From NCBI GenBank assembly GCA_009774345.1, contig VSNR01000186.1:1-8433 (forward strand): a stretch of DNA of 8,433 nt. Direction: 5' to 3'. Shown piece after piece: positions 6,046 to 8,433 of the stretch. Within the stretch, counting starts at the first letter, position 1. Every line of letters begins with the position of its first letter. Made by a program: the position numbers and the translations under genes. This DNA is from Lachnospiraceae bacterium. Its GTDB lineage: Bacteria; Bacillota; Clostridia; Lachnospirales; Lachnospiraceae. Below the pieces are notes generated by a model. The model was not told the DNA's origin. It made no database searches and saw nothing but the letters and a program-made list of their open reading frames with translations.

Positions 6046-7296
6046 ATGGCATTGTTTGATAAATTTAAAAAGTCCAAGGAAAAGAAGCGGATCAAAGGCG
6101 CAGGGCTGCTATTCTGCCCTGAGCAGGTTCCGCAGAAGGCCTTGGATCAAATATCCGAAATGTTCCACATTGACAAGGTCGGAGAAGAAAACAATATTAT
6201 TTTGACGCAGGAAGATAAGGAGATTCTGCTCCTCGCATGCTGCCCCGGAGACGAGGGAGAAAATGGCTCGTATGCCAAAGAACAATTAGAGGGCGTTGCG
6301 GGCTACGTATACAACAACCCGACAACTCTAGTAGAAATCAAGCGCAGCCTGTTCTATCATCTGCGCCAGTGCTCGACTTTGATTCAGATCTTCTACACCT
6401 TTGAGAGTGCCGGCACCAAGGAAACACAAGAGAAAGAAAAACAGGTGCTCGCACCTATTCTCAGTATCACAGAGAAGCTTGAGGGCGTGCTCACCTTAGG
6501 GGACGGCATGACCCTGTTAAATGGTCAGGGTCAGATTATTCTGGACAAGACAGGCAAGAGCGAGTTAAGTTCCTACCTGCCCTCAGAGCTCCCTGTCCCC
6601 AAGGACTGGGCAAAGGAGGCGCCGTCTGAAAGCGTCGCGCGGCGAAACCAGTCAATAAAACGGCTGCGTGAGAGACAGGTTCACGCCGCATATTGGCTGC
6701 CCCTGCTGTGGGAAAAGGCGGAAGAACCGGGCAGGACGACAGAGGAGGTCTGTGCCCGGGCTGCGGCGCTGCTGATCGTGGCGCTGTACTCGGAATGCCG
6801 GGTGGGCGACCACAAATCATATGAGGAGGCATGGGAATTTATCACCCCCATCATAGAAAACTACGGCGCCAGCAAGTTCTTCTCCCCCAATGAGCAGAAA
6901 TACTTAAACGACCCTGACTCGACCGAGCAGACCCAAATCCAGTATTCATGGCAGTATGAAAATCTGTGGGTGATGGAGTGGGCGTTAGGACTGACCGACG
7001 ACCTGTTTTGGCCCGACCGGATCTGTGATGTGCCCGCGTCTGTCCGCATCATTGGTGAATACCAAACGATGCAGGAGCTGCTCGCCGCTGCCAAGCTGCG
7101 CCCACGGGAAGAGCTGTTGCAGCAGGCTGACTTGATTTTCCGCCTTCACTGGGCTTGCGTGGACGCCCAAGTGATGAAAATGCCCCCGCCGCAAGGCGTG
7201 GACGCAGGCGTCGTGATGGAGCGTCACCGGTCTTTATTCTGGCTGGCTGGATGCGACAATATGTGCCCTTGGGATGATGTGGATTTGTCTACGTAA
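6046..7296 (+). CDS. DUF4272 domain-containing protein
   Basis: 416 residues, no signal peptide or membrane segment, so cytoplasmic. The C-terminal half (about 198-416) carries the DUF4272 pattern: RRNQSIKRLRER; TTEEVCARAAALLIVAL; QYENLWVMEWALGLTDDLFWPDRICDV; LRPREELLQQADLIFRLHWACVDAQ; VDAGVVMERHRSLFWL; and the end WDDVDLST. The function of this family is not established. The N-terminal ~195 residues start with a lysine-rich stretch (MALFDKFKKSKEKKRIKG) and form an alpha/beta-looking domain I cannot name. AAAGGA at 6031-6036 lies nine bases before the ATG. It is a single gene with its own promoter. Its stop directly abuts the stop of the convergent ABC ATPase remnant (7296/7297), with no terminator between them. 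Confidence 0.9.
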   Translation: MALFDKFKKSKEKKRIKGAGLLFCPEQVPQKALDQISEMFHIDKVGEENNIILTQEDKEILLLACCPGDEGENGSYAKEQLEGVAGYVYNNPTTLVEIKRSLFYHLRQCSTLIQIFYTFESAGTKETQEKEKQVLAPILSITEKLEGVLTLGDGMTLLNGQGQIILDKTGKSELSSYLPSELPVPKDWAKEAPSESVARRNQSIKRLRERQVHAAYWLPLLWEKAEEPGRTTEEVCARAAALLIVALYSECRVGDHKSYEEAWEFITPIIENYGASKFFSPNEQKYLNDPDSTEQTQIQYSWQYENLWVMEWALGLTDDLFWPDRICDVPASVRIIGEYQTMQELLAAAKLRPREELLQQADLIFRLHWACVDAQVMKMPPPQGVDAGVVMERHRSLFWLAGCDNMCPWDDVDLST

Positions 7297-7758
7297 TCAG
7301 CGTGCCAACGGCTCTGTCTCCTCATATTCTGACAGACATCCATCCACAATGCGCACAATACGGTTCGCCGCCTTTGCTACTTTCAAGTCGTGTGTGATCA
7401 TGACAATGGTATTGCCCAGCTGGTTCAGATTGTCAAACAGCTTTAGCACCTCCTGTCCGCTGGCGCTGTCAAGCGCACCTGTCGGCTCATCGGCAAGAAG
7501 GATTGCCGGCTCGCTCGCCAAAGCCCTCGCAATGGATACACGCTGCTTCTGGCCGCCGGACAGCTCATTGGGCCGGTGGTCCAGCCTGTGCGCAATGCCC
7601 AGAAGCTTCACAATCTCGCTGCACTGCTTCTTTGCCTCCCGGTGCCCCATGCCGCGTATGAGCAGGGGCATGATGATATTCTGCATCACATTATAAGTCG
7701 GAATCAGCTGGTAATTCTGGAAAATAAATCCAATCTCTTTATTGCGCACCTCTGTCAT
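7297..7758 (-). pseudogene. MacB/LolD-type ABC transporter ATPase, N-terminus and Walker A deleted
   Basis: 153 codons of an ABC ATPase of the MacB/LolD class, which powers FtsX-like permeases in export of antimicrobials, peptides or lipoproteins. Present are the Q-loop (GFIFQNYQL, Q14), signature LSGGQ (66-70), Walker B ILLADEP (86-92, catalytic E91), D-loop GALD and the H-switch (H123), with a normal C-terminal end. The first ~75-80 residues, including Walker A, are absent; a full protein has about 225-240. A TGA at 7761-7759 directly precedes the first ATG in frame. The remnant follows a permease start in another frame at a sharp joint, so it was cut by a deletion. Without Walker A it should not bind ATP. 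Confidence 0.9.
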
Positions 7759-7870
7759 TCATCATAATTGTGGCAGAGCCGACAATGATTCCGACAGAGG
7801 TGAGAATCACCTTGAACTTATTCTGGGAAAGATTGATGATGACAAGCCTTAATAATTCTGAAATTCTCAT
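7739..7870 (-). pseudogene. N-terminal fragment of a MacB/FtsX-like ABC permease
   Basis: A 43-codon frame that starts with ATG 7870-7868, overlapping the stop of the fusion-protein gene as ATGA. Codons 1-37 read like the start of an FtsX/MacB-type permease: a short basic N-terminus (MRISELLRLVIINL, SQNKFKV), then a first membrane helix with LTSVGIIVGSATIMM, equivalent to the 'LTxLGIxIG' start of this family. After codon 37 the reading shifts into out-of-frame ATPase sequence and stops at 7741-7739. The rest of the permease, normally about 350-400 residues, is missing. It is too short to work. Confidence 0.8.
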
Positions 7871-8334
7871 GTTTCACCTACCTTGCTCTCGATCAGGACA
7901 ATGTCCCCCTCAGAAAGTCCTGTGATGATCTCAACATTGATCCCGTCCGAAAATCCTGTGGTGACTTCCTGTTTCACAATGTTTCCGCCCTCGTCACGCA
8001 CCTTGACAAAAGATTTGGTCCCTTCTCTGAATACTGCCCGGTTTGACACATAGCAGACCTGTCTCATCTCCTTTGTCACAAAGGTCACATCCCCGGTCAT
8101 TCCCTCATACAGACCTGACACATCCCCCTGCACCGTCACAGTGACTGTATAATAGACTGCGCCTAAGCTGCTGTCATATTCTGCATCCGAAACCTCGGTT
8201 ATCCTGCCGGAATAAGTTTCATCAGGATATGCCGTAAAGACAATATTGACAGTGCCGTCCCTGTCAACCGCGCTGTAATCGTCCTCGCTAAGAGACACCT
8301 CCATGGTCACGGTTTCCCGGTCATTCAGCACCAC
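7867..8334 (-). pseudogene. HlyD/MacA-like membrane fusion protein, C-terminal half (5'-truncated)
   Basis: 155 codons from the first possible start (GTG 8334) of a periplasmic-adaptor-type protein that partners MacB-like ABC exporters. Visible are the beta-barrel region (TVTMEVSLSEDDYSAVDRDGTVNIVF, GRITEVSDAEYD, YYTVTVTVQG, LYEGMTGDVTFVTKE) and the membrane-proximal region (YVSNRAVFREGTKSFVKVRDE, EVTTGFSDGINVEIITGLSEGDIVLI). The N-terminal membrane anchor, hairpin and lipoyl part are missing. The frame stays open upstream to a TAA at 8400-8398, and family-like residues seem to continue to about 8360 (LSGASTLVVLND) before AT-rich unrelated sequence. GTG 8334 is therefore probably not a real start. 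The stop overlaps the permease start, a normal operon arrangement. Confidence 0.85.
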
Positions 8335-8361
8335 AAGGGTGCTTGCCCCCGACAGCGTGCA

Positions 8362-8433
8362 CTGGTCAACAAAAATTGGACACTTAAATTGTATTTTTTA
8401 ACGTACAATCTATAAATATTATACAGCTGCATA
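8362..8433. other. AT-rich sequence of possible mobile-element origin at the window edge
   Basis: From about 8362 composition and coding similarity change abruptly. The stretch holds an inverted repeat ATTGTA (8388-8393) / TACAAT (8404-8409) and outward TTGTAT...TATAAA promoter-like boxes on the + strand (8389-8394 and 8411-8416, 16 apart). On the minus strand there is a TATAAT (8423-8418). The edge sequence TGGTCAAC...TTGGACACT looks like an insertion-sequence end, possibly IS3-like, but I cannot name it. No gene is visible in what is shown. Confidence 0.35.

Noticed and set aside
1..8433. tRNA, rRNA or a riboswitch.
   Set aside because: No cloverleaf, rRNA core motif or conserved aptamer was recognised in the short intergenic regions.

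Overview
The window looks like chromosomal DNA from a low-to-mid GC anaerobic Firmicute, most likely of the Lachnospiraceae/Clostridia type. The basis is the sequence style of the F-type ATP synthase subunits, strong AGGAGG-type ribosome binding sites, sigma-A-like promoters and a LysM exoprotein. The taxonomic call is inference; no rRNA or other phylogenetic marker is present.

Layout. Bases 1-75 look unrelated to what follows and contain a small hairpin. On the + strand comes the end of an ATP synthase operon: a gamma subunit gene (atpG) lacking its 5' half, intact beta (atpD) and intact epsilon (atpC). A strong bidirectional hairpin terminator (2370-2408) separates this from a minus-strand block. 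In transcription order that block holds a MATE-family efflux transporter (5815-4451), a membrane-anchored protein with an RsiV/DUF3298-like ectodomain (4355-3384) and a secreted LysM protein (3397-2423) that overlaps it by 14 bp. The gap between the MATE gene and this pair carries an 11-bp direct repeat phased to the DNA helix, a candidate response-regulator operator. A divergent intergenic region (5816-6045) has a good promoter for the MATE gene and, facing the other way, a TATAAT promoter with a perfect tandem 14-bp repeat in front of a DUF4272 protein gene (6046-7296).

The right end (7297-8433, minus strand) is the wreck of a MacB-type tripartite ABC exporter. It has the C-terminal half of a membrane fusion protein, the first ~37 codons of an FtsX/MacB-like permease, and the C-terminal two thirds of its ATPase without Walker A. 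Permease and ATPase are joined at a clean internal deletion. The fusion-protein frame runs into unrelated AT-rich DNA at about 8362.

How the genes work together. The ATP synthase genes encode the catalytic and central-stalk parts of F1, but the copy seen here cannot yield a normal gamma subunit. The envelope pair probably acts at the cell surface. Three separate breakpoints (about 70, 7760 and 8362) point to mobile-element insertions or deletions. The two outer ones each lie about 70 bases from a window edge, as expected if this is a short contig that ends in repeated DNA. I see no complete undescribed system. The most interesting items are the envelope pair with its phased repeat, the repeat-bearing DUF4272 promoter and the three gene breaks.
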